NCBI RefSeq assembly: GCF_039596395.1
Contig: NZ_JBCNJT010000002.1
Span: 1,240,001-1,304,000 of the forward strand
DNA from: Fluviicola sp.
Lineage (GTDB): Bacteria; Bacteroidota; Bacteroidia; Flavobacteriales_D; Crocinitomicaceae
DNA: 64,000 nt
Reading direction: 5' to 3'
Shown here: in pieces, positions 36,929 through 45,687 of the stretch
How the letters are laid out: every line of letters begins with the position of its first letter
Position numbering within the stretch: the first letter of the stretch is position 1
Notes under the pieces: generated by a model
What the model was told of the DNA's origin: nothing
Databases searched by the model: none
The model's input: the letters and a program-made list of their open reading frames with translations, nothing else
Position numbers and translations under genes: made by a program

Positions 36929-37132
36929 ATGAAACCATTGCGAAAAGACATCAAACCGGGAATGCTGGTTCTCTTTGTTCAGAAGAAACACCAGGCAAGC
37001 GGAGAGTTAACAGAAGGTATTGTGAAATCCATCCTGACGAGTGCGCCTTCTCATCCGCATGGGATCAAGATCATGACGGTTGATAAATTAGTAGGAAGAG
37101 TGACGGAGATCATCGACGGGGATGTGGATTGA
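36929..37132 (+). CDS. ywbE: YwbE-family small protein
   Basis: A 67-residue cytoplasmic protein of the YwbE family (DUF2196), recognised by RKDIKPGMLVLFVQKKHQ, LTEGIVKSILT, HPHGIKI and GRVTEI. The function is unknown; the fold is a small beta-barrel-like domain, and genes in the family occur in Firmicutes and Bacteroidota. It ends 2 bases before the convergent neighbour. Confidence 0.88.
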   Translation: MKPLRKDIKPGMLVLFVQKKHQASGELTEGIVKSILTSAPSHPHGIKIMTVDKLVGRVTEIIDGDVD

Positions 37133-37134
37133 CT

Positions 37135-37980
37135 TTACTGTGTATTTAACCGTCTTGTGAGTTCATTATCCTGTTCAAGGATCAATTTTTCTTCCGTAAG
37201 CTCTTTGACGCGGTAAGCCAGTATCATATTTCCGAAAAACAGGTAAAGCAATTGGTGCTGTTCGTCAATAACTGCTTTTTGTTCACCGGAGAAAAACCCG
37301 ATTATCTGATTGGATTGCTGATCAAGTGTAAAATTCAGTTCGTCCATGGAATTTTTGAACCGCAGAATGGTAGAATTTGAGCTACAATTCCCGGCCAACA
37401 GAGAATCGGTATGAAATTCCAGTTCTTTCGAAGCATTCAATTGTAAAAATTCCTGTGCCTGGTCTTTGCAGTAATACCAGGCGTTTGTACTCAGCAACCG
37501 GGAAATTGGGTTTTGTTGCCCCACGCGTTCATAAACACGTACGATGTGAATTCGGGTTGTTCCGATACCTTCATCCAAATCAGATTCTGATCGAATCACC
37601 AGTTCATGGAAGCTCTTGAACGAAATGTCGAAGTATTGATTGTCGCTTATTTTCTTTCCTTTTTGATGGTAGACATTCAAATGATGCGATGGAATGGGCC
37701 GGTGGTCTTTTGTTACTTCGTATTTGTACTGATTGGAAATCGGCTCAGGATAAAACCTTTTGGAATGTTCGCTAAGGAGCAAGAGGGAATCGTTGGTTAT
37801 TCTCAGCCATTCGTTTTTCTTTTCACGGCTTTCCTGGTAATTGACAACTGTTCTCACCAGCTTCCAATCTCCCCGGATCAGCGAATCAATTTTGAACATG
37901 TTGTAAAAGCGAGTCTCCGGCAATGATTTTTGCGCGAAGCAATAATTGGAAAAAAGCAGTATGAAAAGCGATAATCTCAT
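37135..37980 (-). CDS. Secreted protein of unknown function
   Basis: A 281-residue exported protein from the ATG at 37980; the longer frame reaching 38196 would bury the signal peptide inside the protein and is rejected. The signal peptide (1-16) ends CFA before Gln17. The mature part contains a lipocalin-like stretch (IRGDWKLVRTVVNYQE, LRITNDSLLLLSE) suggestive of a beta-barrel, and two widely spaced cysteines later. No recognised family. Convergent with ywbE. Confidence 0.6.
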   Translation of the reverse strand: MRLSLFILLFSNYCFAQKSLPETRFYNMFKIDSLIRGDWKLVRTVVNYQESREKKNEWLRITNDSLLLLSEHSKRFYPEPISNQYKYEVTKDHRPIPSHHLNVYHQKGKKISDNQYFDISFKSFHELVIRSESDLDEGIGTTRIHIVRVYERVGQQNPISRLLSTNAWYYCKDQAQEFLQLNASKELEFHTDSLLAGNCSSNSTILRFKNSMDELNFTLDQQSNQIIGFFSGEQKAVIDEQHQLLYLFFGNMILAYRVKELTEEKLILEQDNELTRRLNTQ

Positions 37981-38193
37981 CGTTTGGGTTTGAGAATCAA
38001 ACGCAAATCCGGAGATTTTATTTTGGGTAGAGAGCATAGTAATTACATTGATACCCACTCCCAAATTACTGCAAATGCGCAAATAGAAAGGGCGCCTACG
38101 GTCGCCCTGGAAAAACAAAGAAGCAAATTCGTCACGACGGACGTTTCTAAAATATTCGTGTATTTGTGATGAATGGAATTTGGTTGATATAAA

Positions 38194-38224
38194 CAAAACG
38201 GGCTGCGATACATCGCAGCCCGTT
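38194..38224 (-). terminator. Intrinsic terminator of the aldehyde dehydrogenase gene
   Basis: AACGGGCTGCGAT and ATCGCAGCCCGTT form a perfect 13-bp stem with a tight loop. On the minus strand it is followed by TTGTTT. It begins 20 bases after the stop. A second, weaker hairpin (AGGGCG/CGCCCT) lies at 38089-38108. Confidence 0.85.
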
Positions 38225-38244
38225 CCGAATATGTTTGATTGATC

Positions 38245-39801
38245 TTACAAATCAAATTTGATTCCCTGTGCCAATGGCAATGAATCCGAGTAGTTGATCG
38301 TGTTTGTCTGACGGCGCATGTAAACTTTCCATGCATCGGATCCTGACTCACGTCCGCCACCTGTTTCTTTTTCACCACCGAAAGCACCACCGATCTCAGC
38401 ACCTGAAGTACCGATGTTTACGTTCGCGATTCCGCAGTCAGAACCTGCCTGTGACAAGAACGCTTCTGCTTCGCGCAGGTTGTTGGTCATGATTGCAGAA
38501 GATAATCCTTGCGGAACTCCATTTTGAAGCGCGATTGCATTCTCCACACCTCCTGTGTACTTCATTAAGTACAATACCGGTGCAAATGTTTCGTGCTGAA
38601 CGATTTTGAAAGTATTCTGTGCTTCTGCGATTGCAGGTTTTACGTAGCATCCGCTTTCGTAACCTTCTCCTGAAAGAACACCACCTTCAACCAATACTTT
38701 TCCGCCTTCTTCCACTACCTGTACCAATGCATTCTGGTAAGCAGCAACGGCATCTTTATCGATAAGCGGCCCAACGTGGTTGTTTTGATCCAGCGGGTTC
38801 CCGATTTTCAACTGACCGTAAGCTTTTACCAATGCATCTCTCACTTTATCGTAGATAGAATCGTGGATAATCAAACGGCGTGTAGAAGTACATCGTTGTC
38901 CGGCAGTTCCTACAGCACCGAATACAGCACCCGGAACAACCATTTTCAAGTCAGCACTTTCAGTAATGATGATTGCGTTGTTTCCTCCCAATTCCAACAG
39001 GGATTTTCCTAAACGGCGTCCAACTGCTTCACCTACAGCTTTCCCCATGCGGGTAGAACCGGTTGCAGAAACCAATGGAATACGAACGTCGTTGGACATT
39101 AATTTTCCAAGCTCGGCGTCCCCGATCAGCAAACAGGAAACTCCTTCAGGAACTCCGTTTGCTTCGAATACTTCCTGCGTCAACTTCTGACAAGCGATAG
39201 CAGTCAAAGGTGTTTTCTCGGATGGCTTCCAGATACAAACGTCACCGCAAACCCAAGCCAAAGCCGTGTTCCAGTTCCAAACAGCCACCGGGAAGTTGAA
39301 TGCAGAAATAATTCCTACGATTCCAAGCGGGTGGTACTGCTCGTACATTCTGTGTCCCGGACGCTCAGAGTGCATCGTAAGACCGTATAATTGACGGGAA
39401 AGACCTACTGCGAAATCACAGATATCGATCATTTCCTGAACTTCTCCTAAACCTTCCTGTAAGGATTTTCCCATTTCATAGGAAACCAACTCACCCAAAG
39501 CTTGTTTTTTCTCACGGATTTTCTCCGCCAATTGGCGAACTACCTCTCCGCGTTTCGGAGCAGGAATCATTCTCCAGTATTTGAATGCCTCCTGAGCCTT
39601 CAAAACCACTGCTTCGTATTCTGCTTCCGTTGCAGAAGAAACCGATGCAATCACTTGTCCGTCAACCGGTGAAACTGAATCGATTTGAGCTCCACGTGTG
39701 TTAAACCAATATCCTCCTGTGGAAGCTCCGCGGTTTACCGCTTCAATTCCCAATGTTTTTAATGTTTCTTGTATTCCAAGATCTGTTGCTGTTGCTGACA
39801 T
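38245..39801 (-). CDS. ALDH7-type aldehyde dehydrogenase (alpha-aminoadipate semialdehyde dehydrogenase)
   Basis: A 518-residue NAD(P)-dependent dehydrogenase of the ALDH7A1/AmaB family, expected to oxidise alpha-aminoadipate-6-semialdehyde to alpha-aminoadipate. Key residues are Asn169 (SAFNFPVAVWNWN), catalytic Glu270 (LLELGGNN) and nucleophile Cys304 (GQRCTSTRR). The N-terminal LGIEAVNRGASTGGYWF is characteristic of ALDH7. The ATG at 39801 is preferred over a TTG-like frame start at 39834, since a perfect -7 box lies 20 bases upstream. With the saccharopine dehydrogenase at 16983 it forms successive steps of lysine breakdown. Confidence 0.92.
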   Translation of the reverse strand: MSATATDLGIQETLKTLGIEAVNRGASTGGYWFNTRGAQIDSVSPVDGQVIASVSSATEAEYEAVVLKAQEAFKYWRMIPAPKRGEVVRQLAEKIREKKQALGELVSYEMGKSLQEGLGEVQEMIDICDFAVGLSRQLYGLTMHSERPGHRMYEQYHPLGIVGIISAFNFPVAVWNWNTALAWVCGDVCIWKPSEKTPLTAIACQKLTQEVFEANGVPEGVSCLLIGDAELGKLMSNDVRIPLVSATGSTRMGKAVGEAVGRRLGKSLLELGGNNAIIITESADLKMVVPGAVFGAVGTAGQRCTSTRRLIIHDSIYDKVRDALVKAYGQLKIGNPLDQNNHVGPLIDKDAVAAYQNALVQVVEEGGKVLVEGGVLSGEGYESGCYVKPAIAEAQNTFKIVQHETFAPVLYLMKYTGGVENAIALQNGVPQGLSSAIMTNNLREAEAFLSQAGSDCGIANVNIGTSGAEIGGAFGGEKETGGGRESGSDAWKVYMRRQTNTINYSDSLPLAQGIKFDL

Positions 39802-39821
39802 TCCTATTCGATTAGTTTGTG

Positions 39822-39829
39822 CAAAATTA
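39822..39829 (-). promoter_or_regulatory. -7 element TAATTTTG of the aldehyde dehydrogenase gene
   Basis: A perfect TAnnTTTG match on the minus strand, 20 bases before the ATG at 39801. It supports the chosen start. No good -33 box was found. Confidence 0.45.
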
Positions 39830-39919
39830 CACAATTTTTTGACGACTCGCCGTGAATCTCAATGAATTATCCAGCGAATAAATGTTAAGGATTCAAGCGG
39901 GAGACAGGACCTGCATGTT

Positions 39920-39948
39920 ATCTGCGTAAATCTGCATAATCTGCGTGA
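39920..39948. repeat. Three tandem ATCTGCRTA-like units
   Basis: Three successive ~10-base units (ATCTGCGTAA, ATCTGCATA, ATCTGCGTGA) between the AraC gene and the aldehyde dehydrogenase gene. No function is evident. Confidence 0.4.
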
Positions 39949-39953
39949 GAAAT

Positions 39954-40880
39954 TTAATTAAACGCCTGTCGGAACTCCAAAGGGGATAGATTGGTTTTTG
40001 TCTTGAATAATTTGCTGAATGACTGGGAATGCTCGAAGCCCAGTTCGTAGGCAATTTCACTGATGGAAAGTGCTGTAGTGGAAAGCTTTTCCTTCGCTTT
40101 TTCGATCAGTTTTTCATGAATGTGCTGCTGCGTGTTTTGCCCGGTGTGCACGCGTAGCAAACTTCCGAGGTAGCCCGGTGAAAGATTCAGTTGTTGAGCA
40201 ACGTATTGAACGGTCGGTAAACCGGTGGAAGCCAGATCGGGATCGTTGAAATAGTTTGTCAGCAGCTTTTCGAGTTGTTCCAGCACCTGGTGATTTGCTT
40301 TTTCCCGTGTAATAAACTGGCGGTTGTAGAATCGCTCGCAATAACTCAACAGGTTCTCAATGTGTGTAATGATGATCTGCTTGCTGAACTTGTCGATGTT
40401 GGAATGGTATTCCTGCCGGATGAGTTGCACAATCCCGTTGAGGGTTGTTTCTTCTTTTTCTGAAAGGAACAAGGCTTCGTGAACCGAATAGTCGAAGAAC
40501 TCGTATTGCCTGATCGTCTTTGCTAGTGAGGTATTCCAGATAAAATCAGGATGTATGAGCAGGATCCAGCCGGATGGCCTTTCGGAAATTTCCTTTTCGT
40601 AGATCTCCATTTTCAGCACCTGGTTCGGCGACATGAAGAACAAAATCCCGTCGTCCTCAAAATCGTAATGCATCTGCCCGTATTTGTATTTCACACCTTT
40701 CATGCGTTTCAGGGCAATGAAATAGAAGTCAAATACCGCGTACATGTCATTGAATTCAGGTATTTCCGTGAAATCTTCCATGCTGATTATACTGATCAGC
40801 GGATGTTTCGGCCCGGGCAAGCCCCTGTAGCGGTGAAACTCACTGATGGATTGAACTCTGTGCGGCTTCGCGTTCGACAT
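39954..40880 (-). CDS. AraC-family transcriptional regulator
   Basis: A 308-residue regulator. The N-terminal part (about 1-190) is an AraC-ligand-binding-like cupin without a recognised effector. The C-terminal HTH_18 domain has two helix-turn-helix motifs: VQYVAQQLNLSPGYLGSLLR and LSISEIAYELGFEHSQSFSKLFK, followed by TNLSPLEFRQ. It is 12 bases downstream of the NmrA-like gene on the same strand and probably belongs to that operon, as in redox-responsive AraC/oxidoreductase pairs. Confidence 0.9.
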   Translation of the reverse strand: MSNAKPHRVQSISEFHRYRGLPGPKHPLISIISMEDFTEIPEFNDMYAVFDFYFIALKRMKGVKYKYGQMHYDFEDDGILFFMSPNQVLKMEIYEKEISERPSGWILLIHPDFIWNTSLAKTIRQYEFFDYSVHEALFLSEKEETTLNGIVQLIRQEYHSNIDKFSKQIIITHIENLLSYCERFYNRQFITREKANHQVLEQLEKLLTNYFNDPDLASTGLPTVQYVAQQLNLSPGYLGSLLRVHTGQNTQQHIHEKLIEKAKEKLSTTALSISEIAYELGFEHSQSFSKLFKTKTNLSPLEFRQAFN

Positions 40881-40892
40881 ACTGCAATGATA

Positions 40893-41825
40893 TTACTTTT
40901 GATGATAAACTGCTGCAAATTCTCTGGCAAAATCGCGTAGTTTCACTTTTCCCATTTTTGGATTGTTCCGGTGAAAGTTTTGAAGCGGCTTTCCGCTGTG
41001 CATCACCGATTGCATTTCGACCATCGTTTCTGCCAGTTCCAAAGGCATTTTCGCCATTTTCAATCCCTGGAGCATTTGTTTGTCGGAGATCCGTACCCAT
41101 TTCAGCCAGGGTTTCCCGATAGCTGTTCCGATGATTTTTGCTGCTTCGTTGCAGGTCAGTTCTTCACTTCCTACGTAACGCACTTTCACTTTTTCTGCGG
41201 GAATGCTTACCAGTTCTTCAGCTGCTGCTTCGGCAATGTCTTTCGGAGAAACAAAGACAATCCGGTCATTTTCACCGTAGTTTCCCATCAGTAAGCCGGT
41301 TTTACCGGTCAGTAAAGCCATCAAACCTGAATAACGAAGTGTCAGGTATTTCCCCACCAAACCTTTGCCTTTGATGAGGTCCATGGAGAAAAAGAAGTTG
41401 GTGTAGAAAGCTCCCGGGCGCAAAATACTGATCGAAACATCCGGTAATTCGGTAAAAATTCCTTCTACGTTTTCGCCTTTGATCAAATCTGCAGACCAAC
41501 CGCTCAATACTACCACGCGTTTGATTCCTGCTTGTTGGATTGCCTGTGCATAGGTATTCGCGGTGGTATGCATGTACTTGCGAAAGTGCGTTTCGGTCAT
41601 ACTCATGGGAATCATGCAATAAACGGCATCTGCTCCGGTAACTGTTTTTGTAAGGAAAGAAGCGCCCTCCAATTTCCCGATAGCAGCGCGTGCTCCCAAT
41701 GCTTCGATCTCTTTTTGTTTCGCCGGGTTACTGCTGATTACGGTTACCGAATGTCCTTTTGCAATTAAGTCCTGTGCAAGAGGTTTGCTGATGTTGCCCA
41801 ATGAGCCTGTTAATACGATTTGCAT
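40893..41825 (-). CDS. NmrA-like NAD(P)-binding oxidoreductase
   Basis: About 310 residues, atypical SDR/NmrA family. The Rossmann motif is LTGSLGNIS (4-12) in place of the usual TGATG, with NPAKQKEIEALGARAAIGKLEG following. There is no YxxxK catalytic pair, in line with NmrA or QOR2-type sensors and reductases. The start at 41825 is chosen over a longer frame to 41882, which would add a Cys-rich stretch. It is upstream of the AraC gene by 12 bases. Confidence 0.85.
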   Translation of the reverse strand: MQIVLTGSLGNISKPLAQDLIAKGHSVTVISSNPAKQKEIEALGARAAIGKLEGASFLTKTVTGADAVYCMIPMSMTETHFRKYMHTTANTYAQAIQQAGIKRVVVLSGWSADLIKGENVEGIFTELPDVSISILRPGAFYTNFFFSMDLIKGKGLVGKYLTLRYSGLMALLTGKTGLLMGNYGENDRIVFVSPKDIAEAAAEELVSIPAEKVKVRYVGSEELTCNEAAKIIGTAIGKPWLKWVRISDKQMLQGLKMAKMPLELAETMVEMQSVMHSGKPLQNFHRNNPKMGKVKLRDFAREFAAVYHQK

Positions 41826-41934
41826 CCTGTTGTTTTTTAATATCACAAAGGTGCAGGCAACGCAACAAACGCATGTAAGCAAAATGACTGTTGTTGTAGC
41901 CGAAATGAATAGGAGCCGATTTTCTATCCGGTGG

Positions 41935-43422
41935 TTACCTGGAATCGGTTCTTTTTTCCAGGATCCATTTTACCGCTGCCCGGATGGCCGTTTCCGTGTC
42001 TTTCGTTTCGACGTCTGGTTTTATTTTCCCGCCGTACTTATTTTTATTCCTGTCTGCATCTATTCCTGAAGCCAGGTTCAGGTACGAGCCATCGCTCAAT
42101 TCAAAATTGTCAACGCGTGTTGAAACGCCGTAGGTTTCCTGCCCGAAGCTTTTTGTGTGGGGAAGTCCTATCAATGCAAGAGCTGTTACTTCCCCTGAAC
42201 TGGCGGTGTTGTTTCCATAAATAACCGCAATGGGCTTGTTTTTGTATTTTAATTGATAGGGGTTGGATTTCATAAAAACGAGCGAACTGTCTCCGCCAAT
42301 CCACGCTGTACCGGTCCATCCATCGTTATAAATCAGTTGCCTCACTGTTCCGTTGCCCGAAAAGGAGTGTTCACAAACCCCGTTGCCAATAAGCGGACCA
42401 ATTCCGGCAATCATCGGGAAACAATTTCCTCCCATATCCTGGCTTAAATCAATGATCCAGCCTTTCGTTTCTTGTTTATCAAAAGATGAAATAAGTGTTT
42501 GCAGCGTATCTGCATATTTCGCCAACAGATCAGGGTCTGAAGAAACGAACATGGGCAGGGAAAGGTAGGCGATTGAGTTATCCAGCATTTTCCCGGTTGG
42601 AAAATTGTGCAGGTTTTCCCCGGTACCCGGATGTTTTCCTCCTTCAACCATATTTTTCCATTCTTCAGGCGTAGTAAAAAAGGAATGTTTGTCGTTGAGT
42701 TTGGAGGTGGTGAAGTATTGAAGTATGTATCTGCACTCATTTTTGCTCGTATTGTCACCACACAATTGCATTGTCTTCGATTTGATTCCGGCAATGAAAC
42801 TCTTATCGGTAATAATAGAATTCTCATATACGATATCGAAGTATTCGTGAATGTACATGGCTGTTTCAACGGATGGAGCTTTGGTTGGTTCCGGAAGTTC
42901 TTCCACGCTTATTTCGTCAATCCATGCGGTTCCGGTTCCAAGAAGGTCTCCGAAAATCCGGATTTTGGCAGCTTCCTTTTCAGCTACAAAAAACCCTTCT
43001 GCCAGTGTCCAGTCCTGGTTTTTCGTTTCCGTTAGTTTAAACAGCATTTTTGGAAGCAGTGCCCCGGTGTTATCGAATAACCTTGCTCCCAGAATAATAC
43101 TCCCATCCAGATCTTTTGTTTTGACAGCACAACTTAGTTTAAACTTCCTCAACCCATGCGATTTAAAAGGAAATTCCTGGTTAAAGAAATGATGTCCTTC
43201 AGTATTACTTTCCAGCTTCAGACTGTACTTACCCTTGAAGAACTCTTTGTTATCGGTTTTACACAGGAACTGATCATTCTCTGCTTTCCAGAACGCGGTT
43301 TGGGTATCAGATGCCGGATCTTTTTGTTCGAAGCCATTATTTGGAACAGCAATCTGTGCGCAAACAGTACCGCTCAATGCGAATCCGATAATGTATGCAA
43401 TAGTTGGTTTTAGCAGCTTCAT
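41935..43422 (-). CDS. Secreted S41-family (C-terminal processing) peptidase
   Basis: A 495-residue exported protein. The signal peptide ends VCA before Gln23. Residues ~25-180 are a beta-sandwich like those that precede S41 domains in Bacteroidota (FKLSCAVKTKDLDGSIILGARLF pattern, TGTAWIDEISVEE). The S41 tail-specific protease domain covers ~190-490: WIIDLSQDMGGN, then YGNNTASSGEVTAL with nucleophile Ser in TASSGE, and FGQETYGVSTRV. It is probably a periplasmic or surface serine peptidase. The substrate is unknown. Confidence 0.85.
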   Translation of the reverse strand: MKLLKPTIAYIIGFALSGTVCAQIAVPNNGFEQKDPASDTQTAFWKAENDQFLCKTDNKEFFKGKYSLKLESNTEGHHFFNQEFPFKSHGLRKFKLSCAVKTKDLDGSIILGARLFDNTGALLPKMLFKLTETKNQDWTLAEGFFVAEKEAAKIRIFGDLLGTGTAWIDEISVEELPEPTKAPSVETAMYIHEYFDIVYENSIITDKSFIAGIKSKTMQLCGDNTSKNECRYILQYFTTSKLNDKHSFFTTPEEWKNMVEGGKHPGTGENLHNFPTGKMLDNSIAYLSLPMFVSSDPDLLAKYADTLQTLISSFDKQETKGWIIDLSQDMGGNCFPMIAGIGPLIGNGVCEHSFSGNGTVRQLIYNDGWTGTAWIGGDSSLVFMKSNPYQLKYKNKPIAVIYGNNTASSGEVTALALIGLPHTKSFGQETYGVSTRVDNFELSDGSYLNLASGIDADRNKNKYGGKIKPDVETKDTETAIRAAVKWILEKRTDSR

Positions 43423-43568
43423 ACTCTTAGTAAATGGTAAATCGACCGGTAAATTACTTCAAAATTTAGAATCCGCAAGGTAAAAGGTTTGCCTGGAGAT
43501 GTTTAGCTATGCGCAGGATTTTTTAGAAATTACTTTTCCCAATTTTTTCCGGCAATCATAAAACATGC

Positions 43569-44387
43569 TTAAGTAGCATTTTTCCGGCTTATAAGCTGAA
43601 CGGGTGAATAACCGAACTGTTTTTTGAAAGCATACGAGAAATGGGATAAATTCTCAAACCCGGTTTCATAATAAACTTCCACCGGTTTTTTATGCTTTTC
43701 GGCAAGTTGGTAATGTGCCAGTTCCAGTCTTTTTTTGGTCAGCCAGCGCTGCGGTGTGACCTGGAAAGCCTTTTGAAAATCGCGTTTGAACGTGGTCAGG
43801 CTTCGTCCGGTCAAATACCCGAATTTTTCCAGGGGCATATTAAACATAAAGTTCTTCTCCATAAAAGCGGTCAGATCGATTTTGTGAGGTTCATCAAAGT
43901 TTGCTAACACAGCGTCGATGTTTTCGTTAATCGTATGGAGGATGGAAATGGCTTCCGTAATTTTCAGAGAAGCGATGCTTTCGGGAAAGTTTTCCTGCAT
44001 GTCAAAATAGGGAATGAGCGAAGCCAGGCAACTTTCCAGCAAAGGATGTTTCCGGAAACTGAAAATTTTTGGAGTGACCGTTTTTCGTTTTACAGGTTCA
44101 TTCCCGTAAAATTCGCGCAATCTTTTAGCCGACAGGTGCATAGCTACTGCTTTGTGAGGCTCTCCGTCCTTTGGAAGATTGATAATCGTGGCCAATTGGT
44201 TCCTTGGGATTAAAAAAGTACTTCCCGGACCGAACACAAAACGTTCATCTGCCTGGATGATTTTCGTTTCTCCTGAAATCAACCACACAAGCAAATGATC
44301 CTCGAATGCCGCTTCGGTTTTAAATAACTTGCCCGTGTAACTGGAAAGTTTAATCTCGGGGTTTATATAATTTACCTGGTAATCCAT
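43569..44387 (-). CDS. AraC-family transcriptional regulator
   Basis: A 272-residue regulator from the ATG at 44387; a longer frame to 44420 would overlap the stop region of the SDR gene. A cupin-like N-terminal half (1-~155, FVFGPGSTFLIPRNQL) is followed by the C-terminal HTH domain with PLEKFGYLTGRSLTTFKRDFQ and ETGFENLSHFSYAFKKQFGYSPVQ. It follows the SDR gene by 33 bases, so it likely regulates that operon. TATCTTTC, one base off the -7 consensus, lies about 19 bases before the start. Confidence 0.88.
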   Translation of the reverse strand: MDYQVNYINPEIKLSSYTGKLFKTEAAFEDHLLVWLISGETKIIQADERFVFGPGSTFLIPRNQLATIINLPKDGEPHKAVAMHLSAKRLREFYGNEPVKRKTVTPKIFSFRKHPLLESCLASLIPYFDMQENFPESIASLKITEAISILHTINENIDAVLANFDEPHKIDLTAFMEKNFMFNMPLEKFGYLTGRSLTTFKRDFQKAFQVTPQRWLTKKRLELAHYQLAEKHKKPVEVYYETGFENLSHFSYAFKKQFGYSPVQLISRKNAT

Positions 44388-44420
44388 CTTGCTTGTGTGA
44401 TTGAAAGATACAAAAATCAA

Positions 44421-45413
44421 CTAGAAGCCGAATGTTATTCCGGTCATTTCCTCGCTTAGTTTCCACAAGCGTTTTGCGTGTGTTTCGTCCAAAGAGTAAG
44501 GTTTGACACCGCCAACCTGTGTAGTATCATTGCTCAGAAGTGCGATATCTGCATGTTCACAATAAACACCTCCGATAGTGTCGAGCATAGGACTGGTTGC
44601 CGCCCACACAGTTGTTGCCGCTCCCTGGGGAATAGTTTTCAATCGTGCGGCCACTTCCGGCAGAATCTTTCCTTCCGCATCGGTGTAGCCCAGTTTTTGG
44701 AACAGGTCGGCAGGAGCTTCACGCGCCAGTTCTGTTTCACCGACAGCACCCGGACACAGGGAATAACTTCGCACATTGTATGCCTGGGCGCGCACGTCCA
44801 ATTCCAGTGAAAAAAGATTGACCGCCGTTTTCGATTGTCCGTAACCAAGCAGGGTTTCGTATTCCCGGTGAAGGAAATTCGGATCCTCGAAATCAACATC
44901 TGAGAACTGGTGTCCTCCGGAAGAAACATTGACAACTCTTGCGCCGTTTGCTTTTTTTAATGCCGGCCACAACCTTGCTGTCAGCTGAAACGGAGCCAGG
45001 TAATTGGTTGCCAGTTGCGATTCATACCCGCGTTTGTCTTTGCGCAGCGGCACCCACATGATTCCAGCATTGTTGATGAGCAGGTGCAATGGTCTGCCGG
45101 AAGCCAAAAACTTTTCAGCAAAGGCATCGATGGAATCAGGATCCATTAAATCCATTTTTTCCAGTTCCACATTCGGAATTCCGTCCAGGTTTCTGGCTGC
45201 TTTATCGGTATCGCGTGCCGGAACAATAACTGTTGCGCCGGCCAAGGAAAGGGTTTTGACTGTTTCTAATCCGATACCGGTGTTTCCGCCCGTTACGATG
45301 GCAATTTTCCCGGTAAGGTTAATCCCTTTGATAACATCGCTTGTAGTTGATTTGGCGTTAAATCCTGAACCGAGTGGTTTCTGTAACGCTCCCTGATAAT
45401 TGTTTTGTCCCAT
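44421..45413 (-). CDS. Short-chain dehydrogenase/reductase
   Basis: A 330-residue classical SDR with an N-terminal extension. The cofactor motif is TGGNTGIG (41-48), NNAG is at 114-117, and the catalytic residues are Ser at ~164-165, Tyr191 and Lys195 (YGQSK). The pattern resembles retinol-dehydrogenase/WW-oxidoreductase-like SDRs. The start at 45413 is chosen over 45446; a perfect -7 box (TAATTTTG at 45444-45451, minus) lies 30 bases upstream. It forms an operon with the AraC gene at 43569. Confidence 0.88.
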   Translation of the reverse strand: MGQNNYQGALQKPLGSGFNAKSTTSDVIKGINLTGKIAIVTGGNTGIGLETVKTLSLAGATVIVPARDTDKAARNLDGIPNVELEKMDLMDPDSIDAFAEKFLASGRPLHLLINNAGIMWVPLRKDKRGYESQLATNYLAPFQLTARLWPALKKANGARVVNVSSGGHQFSDVDFEDPNFLHREYETLLGYGQSKTAVNLFSLELDVRAQAYNVRSYSLCPGAVGETELAREAPADLFQKLGYTDAEGKILPEVAARLKTIPQGAATTVWAATSPMLDTIGGVYCEHADIALLSNDTTQVGGVKPYSLDETHAKRLWKLSEEMTGITFGF

Positions 45414-45443
45414 TTTGATCTGATTTAAACTTGTTTGTTGAGA

Positions 45444-45451
45444 CAAAATTA
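45444..45451 (-). promoter_or_regulatory. -7 element TAATTTTG of the SDR-AraC operon
   Basis: A perfect TAnnTTTG match on the minus strand, 30 bases before the SDR ATG at 45413. The nearest -33-like TTTG is about 27 bases further upstream, longer than usual. Confidence 0.45.
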
Positions 45452-45543
45452 GGGGATAACAGTGGTGATGACTTTGTTCAAACGTCCGAATATGCTTTGT
45501 TCAAACGGCCAATTTTAAACTTCATTGCGAATTTGCAAGATGG

Positions 45544-45608
45544 CAATATAGCCATGTTCGAATATTGCAATATGGAGATTTTGACAGGTTTGTTTCGACG
45601 GGTTCTCC
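45544..45608 (+). repeat. ~65-bp direct repeat, copy A
   Basis: About three quarters identical to 48254-48317 in the same orientation, with an identical 17-base core GCAATATGGAGATTTTG (45567-45583). It starts 131 bases upstream of the SDR start codon. In copy A a CAATAT/ATATTG inverted pair can form a small hairpin. Confidence 0.7.
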
Positions 45609-45687
45609 AGAGCTTTTGCAGTTATCGTTTCTACAGTGAGACGGAACGTATCTCCGGAGAACCCACACTGGTATTTTGCGGATCGAA

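Noticed and set aside
38089-38108. AGGGCG/CGCCCT hairpin as a gene terminator
   Set aside because: It is upstream of the secreted protein start and has a weak T run on either strand; at most a secondary structure behind the main terminator at 38194.
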